A program made the translations under genes and the position numbers. A DNA stretch of 62,542 nt from JANQTF01 sp036835375 (GTDB taxonomy: Bacteria > Bacteroidota > Bacteroidia > J057), in assembly GCA_036835375.1 (NCBI GenBank), contig DAITMB010000014.1:1-62542 (forward strand). Reading direction: 5' to 3'. This document shows positions 44,443-53,437 of the stretch, piece after piece (positions within the stretch are counted from its first letter, which is position 1; every line of letters starts with the position of its first letter). Below the pieces are notes generated by a model. The model did not search any database. It was not told where the DNA came from and was given only the letters and a program-made list of their open reading frames with translations.

Positions 44443-45800
44443 AGAATCGCTTCTTTTTCCCTTCTCGGCATATTTTAGGATATTTTTTGTGGATAGTCCT
44501 ATTGACTGTGGGTTGCCATTCATCGAAAGATTCCTCGGTGGTGCTTGCCCCACCTATCACCACGTCTCCAGATGTCGTCGAGGTACGGGTGCAAGGCGAA
44601 GGCTTTCAGCTCTACCGCCGAGGGAAACCCTATTTTATTCGGGGGGCTTCCGGCTTCACTCACTGGGATGAGCTGGCTGCTCGGGGCGGCAATACTGTGC
44701 GTACCTACACGACTCACCGCCTTGATGGATTGCTCGATCAGGCTGATTCACTTCAGCTAGCAGTGATCGTGGGCCTGGAGCTACCGTTGATTCGAAACGG
44801 GTTTGATTATGGAGACAAAGCAGCGGTGGATTCTTTGATCTCCATCCTCATAAAGCAAGTAGAGCAGCACCGTGACCACCCTGCGCTGCTCTTGTGGGTG
44901 CTTGGAAATGAGGTGAACTATCTCCATCATGACGACATTGATTATTGGAAGGCGACCGAAAGAATGGTGCAAGCCCTTCATCACATAGATCCGGCACACC
45001 CTGTGATGGTCTGCGTGAACCTCATGCCACTGAACTATCGATTTGCGGCGAGATACGCACCAAGTTTGGACATTCTCGGCCTGAATGTATTTCAAGAAAT
45101 CTCTCAGACCTGGGACGATCTAGCGTCGAAAGAGGCTTGGCAAGGGCCATTGGTTTTCTCCGAATGGTGCCCTCGTGGCTACTGGGAAGGCGATCGCACG
45201 CCTTGGTCAGCTCCGCTCGAAGACAACGACCAAATGAAAGCGGCTCGGTATGAGGCTTATTATCGGGAGCACATTTTGAATGATCATCCCCGCTGTCTTG
45301 GGGCTTTGGTGTTTTATTGGGGGCAAAAACAAGAGCGTACCCACACGTGGTTCAGTCTGTTTTCAGAGCAGGGAGAACCCACGCCGATCGTAGATGCGAT
45401 GGAGCGCGTGTGGAAGGGCGTGGATTCACTCTCGCAGCACGCCCCGATGGCCAACTCCATCATGCTCAATGATCAGATAAATCCTGGCAGCATGTACGTC
45501 TCTCCGAGCGAATGGATGACAGCGGAAGTATTTCCGGAAGATCGCGACGGCGACTCCCTGTTGATCTCGTGGGAACTCATGGAGGAGGGGAATTATCAAG
45601 ATCTCACAGGCGGCGATGCAGAAAAAAGACCACCAACGATCGACCTCCCGATGGAAACGGTGGGAAGAAAGGTGCGATTTCGAGTGCCCAATGTCGTGGG
45701 CCCTTATCGGCTATTTGTGTATGTGAGAGACGGAACTGGCAGGATGGGCTATCACAATGTGCCCTTTTTCGTGGTGCACCGCAGTCTCCAGCCTTCCTAA
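44439..45800 (+). CDS. Glycoside hydrolase (GH2/GH5-like TIM barrel) lipoprotein
   Basis: The 453-residue protein starts with a lipoprotein signal (YFLWIVLLTVGC, Cys26). Residues 45-400 are a TIM barrel resembling the C-terminal glycosidase of the preceding protein: FQLYRRGKPYFIRGASG matches HLERRGEPLYIKGIAYN, and RGGNTVRTYT matches GANTIRRYS. The acid/base is probably Glu158 in WVLGNEVN and the nucleophile Glu242 in VFSEWCPRGYW. A C-terminal beta-sandwich (about 360-450) ends the protein. The start codon overlaps the stop of the synthase (ATGA), so the two are translationally coupled and should act on the same glycan. The substrate is unknown; the two barrels look like a gene duplication. 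Confidence 0.85.
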   Translation: MKNRFFFPSRHILGYFLWIVLLTVGCHSSKDSSVVLAPPITTSPDVVEVRVQGEGFQLYRRGKPYFIRGASGFTHWDELAARGGNTVRTYTTHRLDGLLDQADSLQLAVIVGLELPLIRNGFDYGDKAAVDSLISILIKQVEQHRDHPALLLWVLGNEVNYLHHDDIDYWKATERMVQALHHIDPAHPVMVCVNLMPLNYRFAARYAPSLDILGLNVFQEISQTWDDLASKEAWQGPLVFSEWCPRGYWEGDRTPWSAPLEDNDQMKAARYEAYYREHILNDHPRCLGALVFYWGQKQERTHTWFSLFSEQGEPTPIVDAMERVWKGVDSLSQHAPMANSIMLNDQINPGSMYVSPSEWMTAEVFPEDRDGDSLLISWELMEEGNYQDLTGGDAEKRPPTIDLPMETVGRKVRFRVPNVVGPYRLFVYVRDGTGRMGYHNVPFFVVHRSLQPS

Positions 45801-45807
45801 TCAAAAG

Positions 45808-46407
45808 CTACTCTGCGTGCCAGACGACTTTGTCCTTCCAGTCGGCCACGCGCCGACCTGGAGGGAGGGTGCCCGCAGGGACACCAAGGTAAAACAATCC
45901 CAGGCATCTGTCCAATGGCCCAAGTCCCAACCATTCGCGGAATGCATCCTCATACACCATTCCCGGCGAACTCCAGTATCCTCCCAGCCCCAGCGCTGTG
46001 GTGGTGAGCCAGATATTTTGGACGGCGCAGGCGACGGCTTCGATTTCTTCGAGTTCGGGAATATTGGCATTGCTGCCACGCTTCATGCAGATGACCAAGA
46101 CGTGAGCTGCCTCGGAGGGTCGCTTGGCAAAGGTGTCAAATTTGCTCTGCTGAAACGATTCAGCGGGAGTCATTGCCTGGTATATTTCGGCAAGGATCTG
46201 GCCCAGTCTTAGGCGTGCATCTCCAGAAAATACATGAAAAAACCAGGGCTCCGTGCGGCCATGATTGGGGGCCCAGTGAGCTGCCTCCATCATTCGCTCG
46301 ACCATTTCCAAAGGAATGGATTCGCCAGAATATTGGTTGGGATAAACAGATCTGCGAGAAAGAATCAGGTCCCGCAGGGCATCTGGATCAAGGTGTTGCA
46401 ATGACAT
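45808..46407 (-). CDS. Nitroreductase-family FMN oxidoreductase
   Basis: The 199-residue flavoprotein of the nitroreductase fold has the N-terminal FMN phosphate-binding motif LILSRRSVYPNQYSG and EAAHWAPNHGRTEPWFFHV, and the C-terminal ALGLGGYWSSPGM and FYLGVPAG. Members reduce nitroaromatics, quinones or flavins with NAD(P)H; the physiological substrate is not predictable. It is convergent with the glycosidase lipoprotein (7-nt gap) and divergent from the glutathione peroxidase. Confidence 0.92.
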   Translation of the reverse strand: MSLQHLDPDALRDLILSRRSVYPNQYSGESIPLEMVERMMEAAHWAPNHGRTEPWFFHVFSGDARLRLGQILAEIYQAMTPAESFQQSKFDTFAKRPSEAAHVLVICMKRGSNANIPELEEIEAVACAVQNIWLTTTALGLGGYWSSPGMVYEDAFREWLGLGPLDRCLGLFYLGVPAGTLPPGRRVADWKDKVVWHAE

Positions 46408-46522
46408 GAATTACTGTTAGGTGGACGAAAGTACGGTGATTTTTGCTGAGAGCGGGCTGAAAAAAGGAACAATTTCTGGTGTGGAGGGGTTCACATATCC
46501 TGTTAATCTTATTTCATTTGAG

Positions 46523-47089
46523 ATGAAAAAGCCTGCTTTCATTTACCTGTTTGTTCCTCTCTTGTTTTACTGTTTCCTCACAGCTACACTTATGGCCCAA
46601 TCAAATACTATCCCTGCTTCTCTACACCAATTTACCGTGGAACGTATCTCAGGTGAAATGGAATCTCTCCAAGCCTATGAAGGTAAGGTCTTGGTCGTGG
46701 TGAATGTCGCCTCGAAGTGCGGCCTTACGCCGCAGTATGAAGATCTTCAGCGCTTTTATGAAGAATATGCAGATCGCGGTGTGGTCGTTCTGGGCTTTCC
46801 CGCCAATGATTTTATGGGCCAGGAGCCGGGTACCAATGAGCAAATTCAGGAATTTTGCTCTAGTAATTATGGAGTCAGCTTTCCGATGTTTTCAAAAATC
46901 TCTGTGAAAGGCAGGAATCAACACGCGCTGTACAAGTATTTTGAGCAGAAAACAGGGGAACAACCCGGCTGGAACTTCCACAAGTACCTAGTGAATCAGA
47001 AGGGAGAAGTCATAGCCTCGATTCCTTCTCGCACAAGTATTTATGACCCTTCGGTTATCGCGCAGATTCGCTCCTTGCTGGGTTCCTAA
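46523..47089 (+). CDS. Glutathione peroxidase family protein (thiol peroxidase), exported
   Basis: The protein of about 188 residues has a hydrophobic N-terminal signal (IYLFVPLLFYCFLTATLMAQ), so it acts outside the cytoplasm. The catalytic triad is clear: Cys66 in NVASKCGLTPQY (Cys, not Sec), Gln100 in GFPANDFMGQEPG and Trp150 in GWNFHKYLV. Bacterial Cys-GPx enzymes usually use thioredoxin rather than glutathione to reduce peroxides. The start at 46523 is chosen because it begins the signal. Its stop codon shares two bases with the stop of the convergent zinc-ribbon gene. Confidence 0.93.
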   Translation: MKKPAFIYLFVPLLFYCFLTATLMAQSNTIPASLHQFTVERISGEMESLQAYEGKVLVVVNVASKCGLTPQYEDLQRFYEEYADRGVVVLGFPANDFMGQEPGTNEQIQEFCSSNYGVSFPMFSKISVKGRNQHALYKYFEQKTGEQPGWNFHKYLVNQKGEVIASIPSRTSIYDPSVIAQIRSLLGS

Positions 47090-48159
47090 GGGAGATCCAA
47101 GCCATACCAAACTCCCCAGAGCCAAGCTTTTCGTCCTCGAAGCGGCGAGCCTTCTTCCAAGGTATTCCAGAAAGACTCTTCCAGCTCCGACTCGATTTCC
47201 TTACCATTAGGCTGGCGCACCGTAACGAAATACTTGGCACTGCGGCTACCTTCCTTTACCTCCGGATCGCGGCTATATTTTCCCTGATCAGGCCACTGTG
47301 GGCTTCGGTCACTACCTTGGCTGCGAAGCAAGAATTCCTCCCGGGCCACCCATTCCATGAGTTTGTATCGATACTTGGTGGCATACACTGGCACTTTGTC
47401 ATAGATATCTTCTTCGTATTCGACTTGGCGATTCTCGTAGATAGGTTCATTGCAGTAGCGATCTTCGAAGTAGCCATTGCCTCGGTCAATGGTACCGCAG
47501 ACCACTCGCTCGGTGCCAACTTTGACTCGTTCGGTTCGGGTGCGGCGCTCGGTGCCTCGGTACACCCGATCGTAATGGTGTATGGCTTGAAATGACTCCA
47601 CCTCAAAAGCCCCAGCCGGGGTCTTCCAGTCTTCGTGGGCCACAGGTTCATGGTGAAGCATTTGGATGCTGCGCTCCCAGCGGAATCCTTCCACCTGCAC
47701 CGTCACCGAGCGAGGGATCATGCCTCCGCCAAACAGGAGGCCGAGCAGGAGTATGATCGGCAGGAACCATGATTGACGACCCTTGGGCTTCGCCTGAGCG
47801 AGCTCTTCGGGGTGAAGCGTTCTTGTGCGAGTTTCTACAGCGCGGGGGGTATTTTCGAGGCTATATTCGCGCTCTTCCAACTGCACGTTGCGGCTGCTTT
47901 CGTCGCGGGGATTTCCGCAGGAAAAACACGCTAGTTGAGCCACTTTGTTTTGACCATCACAATAGCCACAGATCCAATCGGCTCCTGAGCGAGCCTCTCG
48001 AAGGCGATCTTCTTCTTCCACGATTTGAGCATCCGATGGAAGGTAAAATCGAATGTCTCGCGGGCGGCTCGCTCCACACGCAGGACAGCGGGTCTCTGGT
48101 CCCAACACACCTACTTGACCGCAAGTAGGGCAGTCCCAACGTCCGACTCTGATTGCCAT
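47086..48159 (-). CDS. Membrane protein with two N-terminal zinc ribbons, unknown function
   Basis: The protein of about 357 residues begins MAIRVGRWDCPTCG. A first zinc ribbon uses CPTC...CPAC (residues 10-30), and a second uses CGYC...CFSC (about 65-83), the latter like RanBP2 zinc fingers. A basic linker and one transmembrane segment (WFLPIILLLGLLFGGGMI, about 130-147) follow. The remaining 200 residues are extracytoplasmic or lumenal with repeated Arg/Tyr/Glu segments (RRTRTERVKVGTERVVCG). I recognise no named family. The start at 48159 puts the first ribbon at the N-terminus; upstream residues to 48279 are unrelated. It is divergent from the DUF3810 gene and overlaps the GPx stop by 2 nt. 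Confidence 0.7.
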   Translation of the reverse strand: MAIRVGRWDCPTCGQVGVLGPETRCPACGASRPRDIRFYLPSDAQIVEEEDRLREARSGADWICGYCDGQNKVAQLACFSCGNPRDESSRNVQLEEREYSLENTPRAVETRTRTLHPEELAQAKPKGRQSWFLPIILLLGLLFGGGMIPRSVTVQVEGFRWERSIQMLHHEPVAHEDWKTPAGAFEVESFQAIHHYDRVYRGTERRTRTERVKVGTERVVCGTIDRGNGYFEDRYCNEPIYENRQVEYEEDIYDKVPVYATKYRYKLMEWVAREEFLLRSQGSDRSPQWPDQGKYSRDPEVKEGSRSAKYFVTVRQPNGKEIESELEESFWNTLEEGSPLRGRKAWLWGVWYGLDLP

Positions 48160-48318
48160 AGTGTTCTCAATGTTTCTCGTCTTGATCTGGGAAAAGATAC
48201 GGCCTTTGATTGGCAGTAGAAAACGCCAGAAGCGGGAAATTCTACAAGGCTTTTGTTTATTTTTCCAACTTAGTTTCACTTTTCAACTCCCAAGAGAGGA
48301 CTTTCAGCTTCACAATGG

Positions 48319-49452
48319 ATGAACGGTAGTATGCATGTATTGTCCTCCAAACTCTGGAAATGGCCTTGGAACGGGATCCTCTTGGGCGGAATCACTTGGC
48401 TTTTAGTTTCGCTATTTCGGCACAATCCTCTGTTTGTGGAGGTGGTGTACACGCAAGGGTTGTATAGCCTGTTTCGCTGGATATGGGATTACACGCTGGG
48501 ATGGCTTCCGTTTGCGTGGGTATATGTGCTGGTTCCGGTGTTGGGATGTTGGCTTTTGAGAGCTATTCGCCGAAAAATACTGTTCCCCAAGCCTTGGAAG
48601 CTGCGTATCCGAAGGATGTTCCTTGGGATAGGGGCCTCAGTCGGGATGCTGATCACGATTTTTTACTTTTCGTGGGGGTTTAATTATCTGCGAGTTCCGA
48701 TTGAGGACCAGCTTGGTATGGTGTCAGATAGTCTTTCCCGGGACGAATTGGAAGAAGAATTTTTCTGGGCTACCAATCGGTTGCTCCAAGCGGACTCCGC
48801 ACTTGGACCGAGAGCGCAAGCGCTTACCGAGCAGGAGTTACCCTCCGATCTGGAGGGCCACATGCGCGAAGTGTTGTCGACGTGGCTGCGAGCAGAAGGA
48901 ATGGTTGCACCGGGGAGGCCACGCGGACGCAAGTTGGGTCCTCCGGGAATGTTGATGCAGCTTGGCGCTACGGGAATCTATCTCCCCTTTGTCGCTGAAG
49001 GCCACATTGATGCGGCTTTGCCTCCCGCTTCTCGCCCTTTTACCCTGGCGCACGAATTGGGCCACGCTTATGGATTTGGGGACGAAGGCACTTGTAATTT
49101 TCTAGGATGGATCGCCTGTAAAGGCTCAGACTTGCCAGCAGTGAAGTACAGCGGTGCATTGGCATACTGGCGGGAAGTCGCCAATCGCCTCTCATGGCTG
49201 GATCGAGCTTGTGTTTTGGAGCAAATGGCACTTCTTCCCACAGGAATTCAGGGGGATTTAGCTGCCATCAAAGCGACAAGGGAACGTTACCCGGGATTTT
49301 TTCCGCGCCTCTCCCATGAACTGTACGACCAATACTTGCAAGCTCAGGGCATTGAGGAAGGGGTGCTCAACTATGCACGCGTGATTCAGCTTGTGAGAAG
49401 TTGGAGGGATAAATCCACGCTGAGTCACACCAACAATCTTCGCATGCCGTGA
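48319..49452 (+). CDS. DUF3810 family membrane protein, putative zinc metallopeptidase
   Basis: The 377-residue protein has three or four transmembrane helices in the first 125 residues (WNGILLGGITWLLVSLF, WVYVLVPVLGCWLLRAI, GIGASVGMLITIFYF). A domain with the zinc-binding-like motif LAHELGHAYGFGDEG follows (about residue 240), with FGDEGTCNFLGW downstream. DUF3810 proteins are widespread in Bacteroidota and Firmicutes and have HExxH-like motifs (here HELGH); activity has not been shown. It is 47 nt before bioY on the same strand, so they may share a transcript. Confidence 0.85.
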   Translation: MNGSMHVLSSKLWKWPWNGILLGGITWLLVSLFRHNPLFVEVVYTQGLYSLFRWIWDYTLGWLPFAWVYVLVPVLGCWLLRAIRRKILFPKPWKLRIRRMFLGIGASVGMLITIFYFSWGFNYLRVPIEDQLGMVSDSLSRDELEEEFFWATNRLLQADSALGPRAQALTEQELPSDLEGHMREVLSTWLRAEGMVAPGRPRGRKLGPPGMLMQLGATGIYLPFVAEGHIDAALPPASRPFTLAHELGHAYGFGDEGTCNFLGWIACKGSDLPAVKYSGALAYWREVANRLSWLDRACVLEQMALLPTGIQGDLAAIKATRERYPGFFPRLSHELYDQYLQAQGIEEGVLNYARVIQLVRSWRDKSTLSHTNNLRMP

Positions 49453-49498
49453 AGTCCACGTGAGGCCTGCGGACGCTTTTTTCAATATTTTTTAAAAC

Positions 49499-50101
49499 AT
49501 GCAGTCAACAGAATTGACTTTTCCGCAGGCAATCAGCTTGGTTCGTCCTCCTGCGCTCAATATAGTCCTTTGGACCTTGATCGGGACGGGGCTTCTCTGC
49601 TGGGCGGGACCGGTGAAATTGGGCTGGGCAGGAGGCATTCCCATCACCCTCCAATCTCTGGTGTTGCTGTTGTTGCCGATGCTATGGGGAACCTTTTCGG
49701 GCTCTATGGCTTGTGTGGGATACCTCTTGCTGGGGGGGATTGGCTTGCCTGTATTCTCAAGTGGCGCAGGTGGTTGGCAGGTCTTTGTTGGGCCGAGTGG
49801 CGGCTTCTTGTTGAGTTTTTTGCCTGCGGCCTTTTTGGTAGGAAAAATGGTCGAAGCCCGATGGGGAAATCATTGGTTTGCGTGGGCACTGGCTTTATTG
49901 GTTGGTCATCAAGTCATTCTACTGGGAGGCCTACCCTGGCTTGGGTGGCAAAAAGGCTGGGAAGTAGTGTTGCCCACCTGGGCGGAGCTCACACCTGGAA
50001 TGCTGTGCAAAGTGGCCATCGGGACGCTACTGGTGGGAGCGACCCGATGGGGCTTGATGAAATACAACAGCCGGAAGAACCTAAGCGGAACTTCCGGCTG
50101 A
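49499..50101 (+). CDS. bioY: Biotin transporter BioY
   Basis: The 200-residue S-component of the ECF-type biotin importer has six hydrophobic helices. Family features include GWAGGIPITLQSLVLLLLP, GTFSGSMACVGYLLLGGIGLPVFSSGAGG and GPSGGFLLSFLPAAFLVG. No ECF A or T components are nearby, so it either works alone or shares components elsewhere. It follows the DUF3810 gene with a 47-nt gap. A 10-bp hairpin overlaps its last codons (50068-50100). Confidence 0.94.
   Translation: MQSTELTFPQAISLVRPPALNIVLWTLIGTGLLCWAGPVKLGWAGGIPITLQSLVLLLLPMLWGTFSGSMACVGYLLLGGIGLPVFSSGAGGWQVFVGPSGGFLLSFLPAAFLVGKMVEARWGNHWFAWALALLVGHQVILLGGLPWLGWQKGWEVVLPTWAELTPGMLCKVAIGTLLVGATRWGLMKYNSRKNLSGTSG
50068..50100 (+). terminator. 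Hairpin overlapping the end of bioY
   Basis: CAGCCGGAAG pairs perfectly with CTTCCGGCTG around 13 bases; the stem covers the last codons and the first two bases of the stop. There is no U-tract, so it may be an mRNA 3'-end stabiliser rather than a classical terminator. Confidence 0.45.
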
Positions 50102-50167
50102 ACAGCGATTGCAAGCACTGGTATGGGAAAAGATGATAATCAGCCAGCGGGTGGCTAGATCAGCAAA

Positions 50168-50755
50168 TTACTTGCGAAGGAATCTCCCAAGCATACCGCC
50201 GATGTCGTCGATGATACTACCGTCGCCATCTTGGTCCAGCATTCTGGTGAGCATGTCCATGGTGCCGTTGGACTGTACTTGTGTCTGTGCTTGCTGACGC
50301 TCGCCAGTGAGCAAGCTGCTGAGATCCTCGATGCCCATCCCTTGCTGGCGCTTTTGGCGACCGAGGTAGCCCATAACCAAGGGTGCGAGATTTTCGAGGA
50401 TTCCGCTCATCTGGTTGGGTTGGACGCCAGCAACTTGGCTAAGTCCTGCTTCCATGCCGGGGCGCTTATTGCCGAAAATGTGTCCTAAAATGGCTGGGCC
50501 GGGTCCGTTGTCTGGGCTTCCGAGAAATCCAGAAAGGTCTTCTAAGATTCCGCCGTCGTGGTCTTTGTCCAGTGCATTCGCCAAGGAAGAAGCACCTTCC
50601 TTTGTAGAAGCATTGCGAGCCAAGGCGCTCACAATCATGGGTAGGGCTGCGGAGATCGCAGTAGAAGTCGTATTGGGATCCAGTCCCAATTGCTTGCTCA
50701 ACCCTTCGAGGGCATTGCCGCTAATTTGCGAGGTGAGAGATTCTAGTAGAGACAT
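50168..50755 (-). CDS. DUF937 (YidB-like) protein with two Asp-rich loops
   Basis: The protein of about 195 residues starts MSLLESLTSQISGNALEGLSK, typical of DUF937. It has no signal peptide. Two Asp-rich loops (KDHDGGIL near residue 65 and DQDGDGSIID near 175) resemble EF-hand-like calcium loops. DUF937 has no established function. It is convergent with bioY; a short intergenic region separates it from divergent aroB. The start at 50755 is preferred over the longer frame to 50815. Confidence 0.82.
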   Translation of the reverse strand: MSLLESLTSQISGNALEGLSKQLGLDPNTTSTAISAALPMIVSALARNASTKEGASSLANALDKDHDGGILEDLSGFLGSPDNGPGPAILGHIFGNKRPGMEAGLSQVAGVQPNQMSGILENLAPLVMGYLGRQKRQQGMGIEDLSSLLTGERQQAQTQVQSNGTMDMLTRMLDQDGDGSIIDDIGGMLGRFLRK

Positions 50756-50905
50756 AACTTGGAAAGTCTGAGGTAAACAGAGGATTTTTGCTTGAGATGA
50801 AGGGACCTCTCTCAAGTCACTGGTAAGATAGCAAAATCGTGCTGGAAGGAGGAGTGCTGAACTTGATTTTGTTAATTCTGCGAAGAGAAACTGTATTTTT
50901 AAGCC

Positions 50906-51958
50906 ATGTTAACTTACCCTATACATATTGGTCCTGACTCCATTGCAGCCCTTTGTGAGGACATTGCACGATTAGCTCCCTCCGCGATCTTTGTCCTTGC
51001 CGACGAGAACACTGCCGCGCATGTATATCCCAAGCTGAGAAATAAGTTGCCCCGACATGAATTGATGGTGATTTTGCCGGGTGAAACATACAAGAATCTG
51101 GGCACCTGCCAACTGATCTGGGCCAAGATGACAGCCTTATCTCTTGACAGAAAGGCACTCATGCTCAACGTGGGGGGAGGAGTGATTGGAGACATGGGGG
51201 GCTTCGTGGCAGCAACCTATAAGCGCGGCGTCCGATTTATGCAAGTTCCGACCACCTTGCTGTCGCAAGTTGATGCGAGTGTGGGCAGCAAGGTAGGTGT
51301 TGATTTCGAGGGGTATAAAAATCACCTCGGCGTATTCGCAGACCCTCAAGGGGTGTATATCGATCCAATATTTTTGGATTCGTTGTCAGACCGGGAGCTC
51401 CACTCGGGATTTGCTGAGGTCATCAAGCACCACCTCATCGCAGACCAAGCCGGGTGGCCAAGTCTTCTGCAGATTCAGGACATTCGGCAGATTGACTTTC
51501 CTTCGTTGATTCGCCACTCGGTCCAGATCAAAAGCCACATTGTGCAGGCTGACCCCCTTGAGCAGGGGAGCCGTAAGGCGCTCAACTTTGGGCATACCTT
51601 CGGTCATGCGATCGAAAGTGAGTGGCTCACCCGCGATCAGCCTTTCTTGCATGGGGAAGCCATTGCAGCAGGCATGATTCTGGAAGCATATTTGTCCTGG
51701 AAGCACGGATCTTTGGCCGAACTGGCCTATCTAGAAATTCGAGGGTTGCTAGAAAGAATATTTCCAGTGGTTCCGATCGCTGAAGCTGATCTATCTATCT
51801 TGATTGATCACATGGTGCAGGACAAAAAAAATGAGGGAGGGATCATTCTCGCTACCCTCTTACGAGGAATTGGTAACTTTCGAGTCAACGTGCCGCTCTC
51901 CGTGGAGCAAGCCAAGCAAGCATTTCACCATTATCGACAAGTGTATGGCCTTGATTAA
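50906..51958 (+). CDS. aroB: 3-dehydroquinate synthase
   Basis: The 350-residue enzyme makes 3-dehydroquinate from DAHP in the shikimate pathway. Conserved segments are LNVGGGVIGDMGGFVAATYK (NAD and Zn site), VPTTLLSQVDASVGSKVGVD, KNHLGVF, SGFAEVIKH, LNFGHTFGHAIE (zinc His pair) and HGEAIAAGM. Length is normal. A near-consensus -7 element (TATTTTTA, one mismatch) sits 5-12 bases before ATG. Its last 14 bases overlap the start of the gamma-carbonic anhydrase gene, so the two are co-translated. Confidence 0.96.
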   Translation: MLTYPIHIGPDSIAALCEDIARLAPSAIFVLADENTAAHVYPKLRNKLPRHELMVILPGETYKNLGTCQLIWAKMTALSLDRKALMLNVGGGVIGDMGGFVAATYKRGVRFMQVPTTLLSQVDASVGSKVGVDFEGYKNHLGVFADPQGVYIDPIFLDSLSDRELHSGFAEVIKHHLIADQAGWPSLLQIQDIRQIDFPSLIRHSVQIKSHIVQADPLEQGSRKALNFGHTFGHAIESEWLTRDQPFLHGEAIAAGMILEAYLSWKHGSLAELAYLEIRGLLERIFPVVPIAEADLSILIDHMVQDKKNEGGIILATLLRGIGNFRVNVPLSVEQAKQAFHHYRQVYGLD

Positions 51959-52460
51959 ATCCTACCGCGACTTTCACCCCAAAGTCGCTCCGACAGCCCT
52001 CTTGGCAGAAAATGCCACCGTGATTGGCGATGTGGAAATCGGGGAAGGCTCGAGCGTGTGGTACCAAGCAGTGTTGAGGGGCGACGTGGGTCCGATTCGG
52101 ATCGGACAGCGAAGCAATATCCAAGACGGCGCGATCCTTCACAACACCAAAAATCTCACCTCTTGCATCATCGAAGATGAAGTTGTCGTGGGACACGGAG
52201 CGATTTTGCATGGATGTCACATTCATTCACAAGCCCTGATCGGGATGGGGGCCATCATTCTCGACTTGGTGGTGGTGGAGTCTGGATGTATCATCGCAGC
52301 TGGCGCTCTGGTAGCGCCCAAGACCCGCTGCGAATCCGGCTGGATCTATGCGGGCAATCCCGCCAAAAAGCTCAAGCCCATCGAAGAATCCCACGAACAA
52401 ATGATCCGCACCAGCGCCGCGCGTTACGTAGGGGTGGCAGTGGAGCACTTCGGAACGTAG
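51945..52460 (+). CDS. Gamma-carbonic anhydrase-like hexapeptide-repeat protein
   Basis: The protein of about 171 residues is a left-handed beta-helix of YrdA/CaiE/PaaY type. Hexapeptide repeats run from AENATVIGDVEIGEGSSVW. The three zinc-ligand histidines are present: His66 in ILHNT, His84 in VGHGA and His89 in LHGC. So it could have carbonic anhydrase activity, though many YrdA homologues show little. The ATG at 51945 lies inside the aroB end (14-nt overlap), giving translational coupling, but a role in aromatic synthesis is not implied. Confidence 0.9.
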   Translation: MALIKSYRDFHPKVAPTALLAENATVIGDVEIGEGSSVWYQAVLRGDVGPIRIGQRSNIQDGAILHNTKNLTSCIIEDEVVVGHGAILHGCHIHSQALIGMGAIILDLVVVESGCIIAAGALVAPKTRCESGWIYAGNPAKKLKPIEESHEQMIRTSAARYVGVAVEHFGT

Positions 52461-52561
52461 GGAACTCTTTTTTCTTCTTGACTTATTTCGCACCAATAAA
52501 CACTTTCCTTAGCTCTTATGAGCTAATTAGATAAAAGGCGCTAAGCAACACGTCTCCATCT

Positions 52562-53437
52562 ATGAAAATCATTGACCCAGCCCTCACTTCCATTCCAGAC
52601 CTTCATCAATACTTGGTCGGATCCATTGCTCCACGACCCATAGCATTTGTCAGCACCATTTCTGCTGATGGGATTCCCAATTTGGCGCCCTATTCCTTCT
52701 TTAACGTCTTTAGCTCCAATCCCCCGATCTTGGTTTTTTCTTCGAATCGACGGGTCCGGGGCAATTCTACCAAAGACACCCTCGAAAATGCCATGTCCAC
52801 CCGGGAAGTGGTCATCAATGTGGTGAATTATGCCATCGTGCAACAAATGGCTCTCGCCAGCATAGACTACCCTGAGGAGGTCTCCGAGTTCGACAAATCG
52901 GGCCTCACCCCCATCCCTTCTGACTTGGTAAAACCCTTCCGGGTCAAGGAATCTCCGGTTCAGATGGAGTGTCGGGTGCAAGATATCATCGTTCTGGGGA
53001 CCGAAGGAGGTGCCGGGCACCTGATCTTGTGTGACCTCCTCCGCATGCACATCCAGGAAGATATTCTGGATGAAAATGGGCGAATAGACCCACACAAGGC
53101 GGACCTCATGGGGCGTATGGGCCGAGCATTCTATTGTCGCGCCAGTGGGCCGAGTGTTTTTCCCCTCGTCCGCCCATTCGATTTGTTGAGCCTGGGATTC
53201 GACGGATTACCCACGCACATTCGCACGAGCCCGATCCTCACAGGCAATGAACTTGCGATGTTGGCAGGCGTCACAGAACTCCCAGAACTTCACCCAGACA
53301 GCAGAAAAGATGCGCGCGTGATCGACATTCTTGCTGGAAATGTGCAAGACCGAGAGCGACAACTTCACCTTTACGCACAAGAATTGCTTCAGCAAGACCA
53401 GGTAGATCACGCCTGGCAGGTGCTTTTGATGGAATGA
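52562..53437 (+). CDS. Flavin reductase-like (FMN-binding split barrel) protein
   Basis: The 291-residue protein starts with the flavin-reductase fold: RPIAFVSTISADGIPNLAPYSFFNVFSSNPPI matches family positions (RPIAFVST, NLAPYSFFN). The domain covers residues 10-190. A C-terminal extension of about 90 residues (to LLME) is helical. Such proteins bind FMN and reduce it with NAD(P)H or act as flavin-dependent oxygenase partners; no partner is nearby. A short palindrome TTAGCTC-N4-GAGCTAA lies at 52509-52526 upstream of the start. Confidence 0.88.
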   Translation: MKIIDPALTSIPDLHQYLVGSIAPRPIAFVSTISADGIPNLAPYSFFNVFSSNPPILVFSSNRRVRGNSTKDTLENAMSTREVVINVVNYAIVQQMALASIDYPEEVSEFDKSGLTPIPSDLVKPFRVKESPVQMECRVQDIIVLGTEGGAGHLILCDLLRMHIQEDILDENGRIDPHKADLMGRMGRAFYCRASGPSVFPLVRPFDLLSLGFDGLPTHIRTSPILTGNELAMLAGVTELPELHPDSRKDARVIDILAGNVQDRERQLHLYAQELLQQDQVDHAWQVLLME

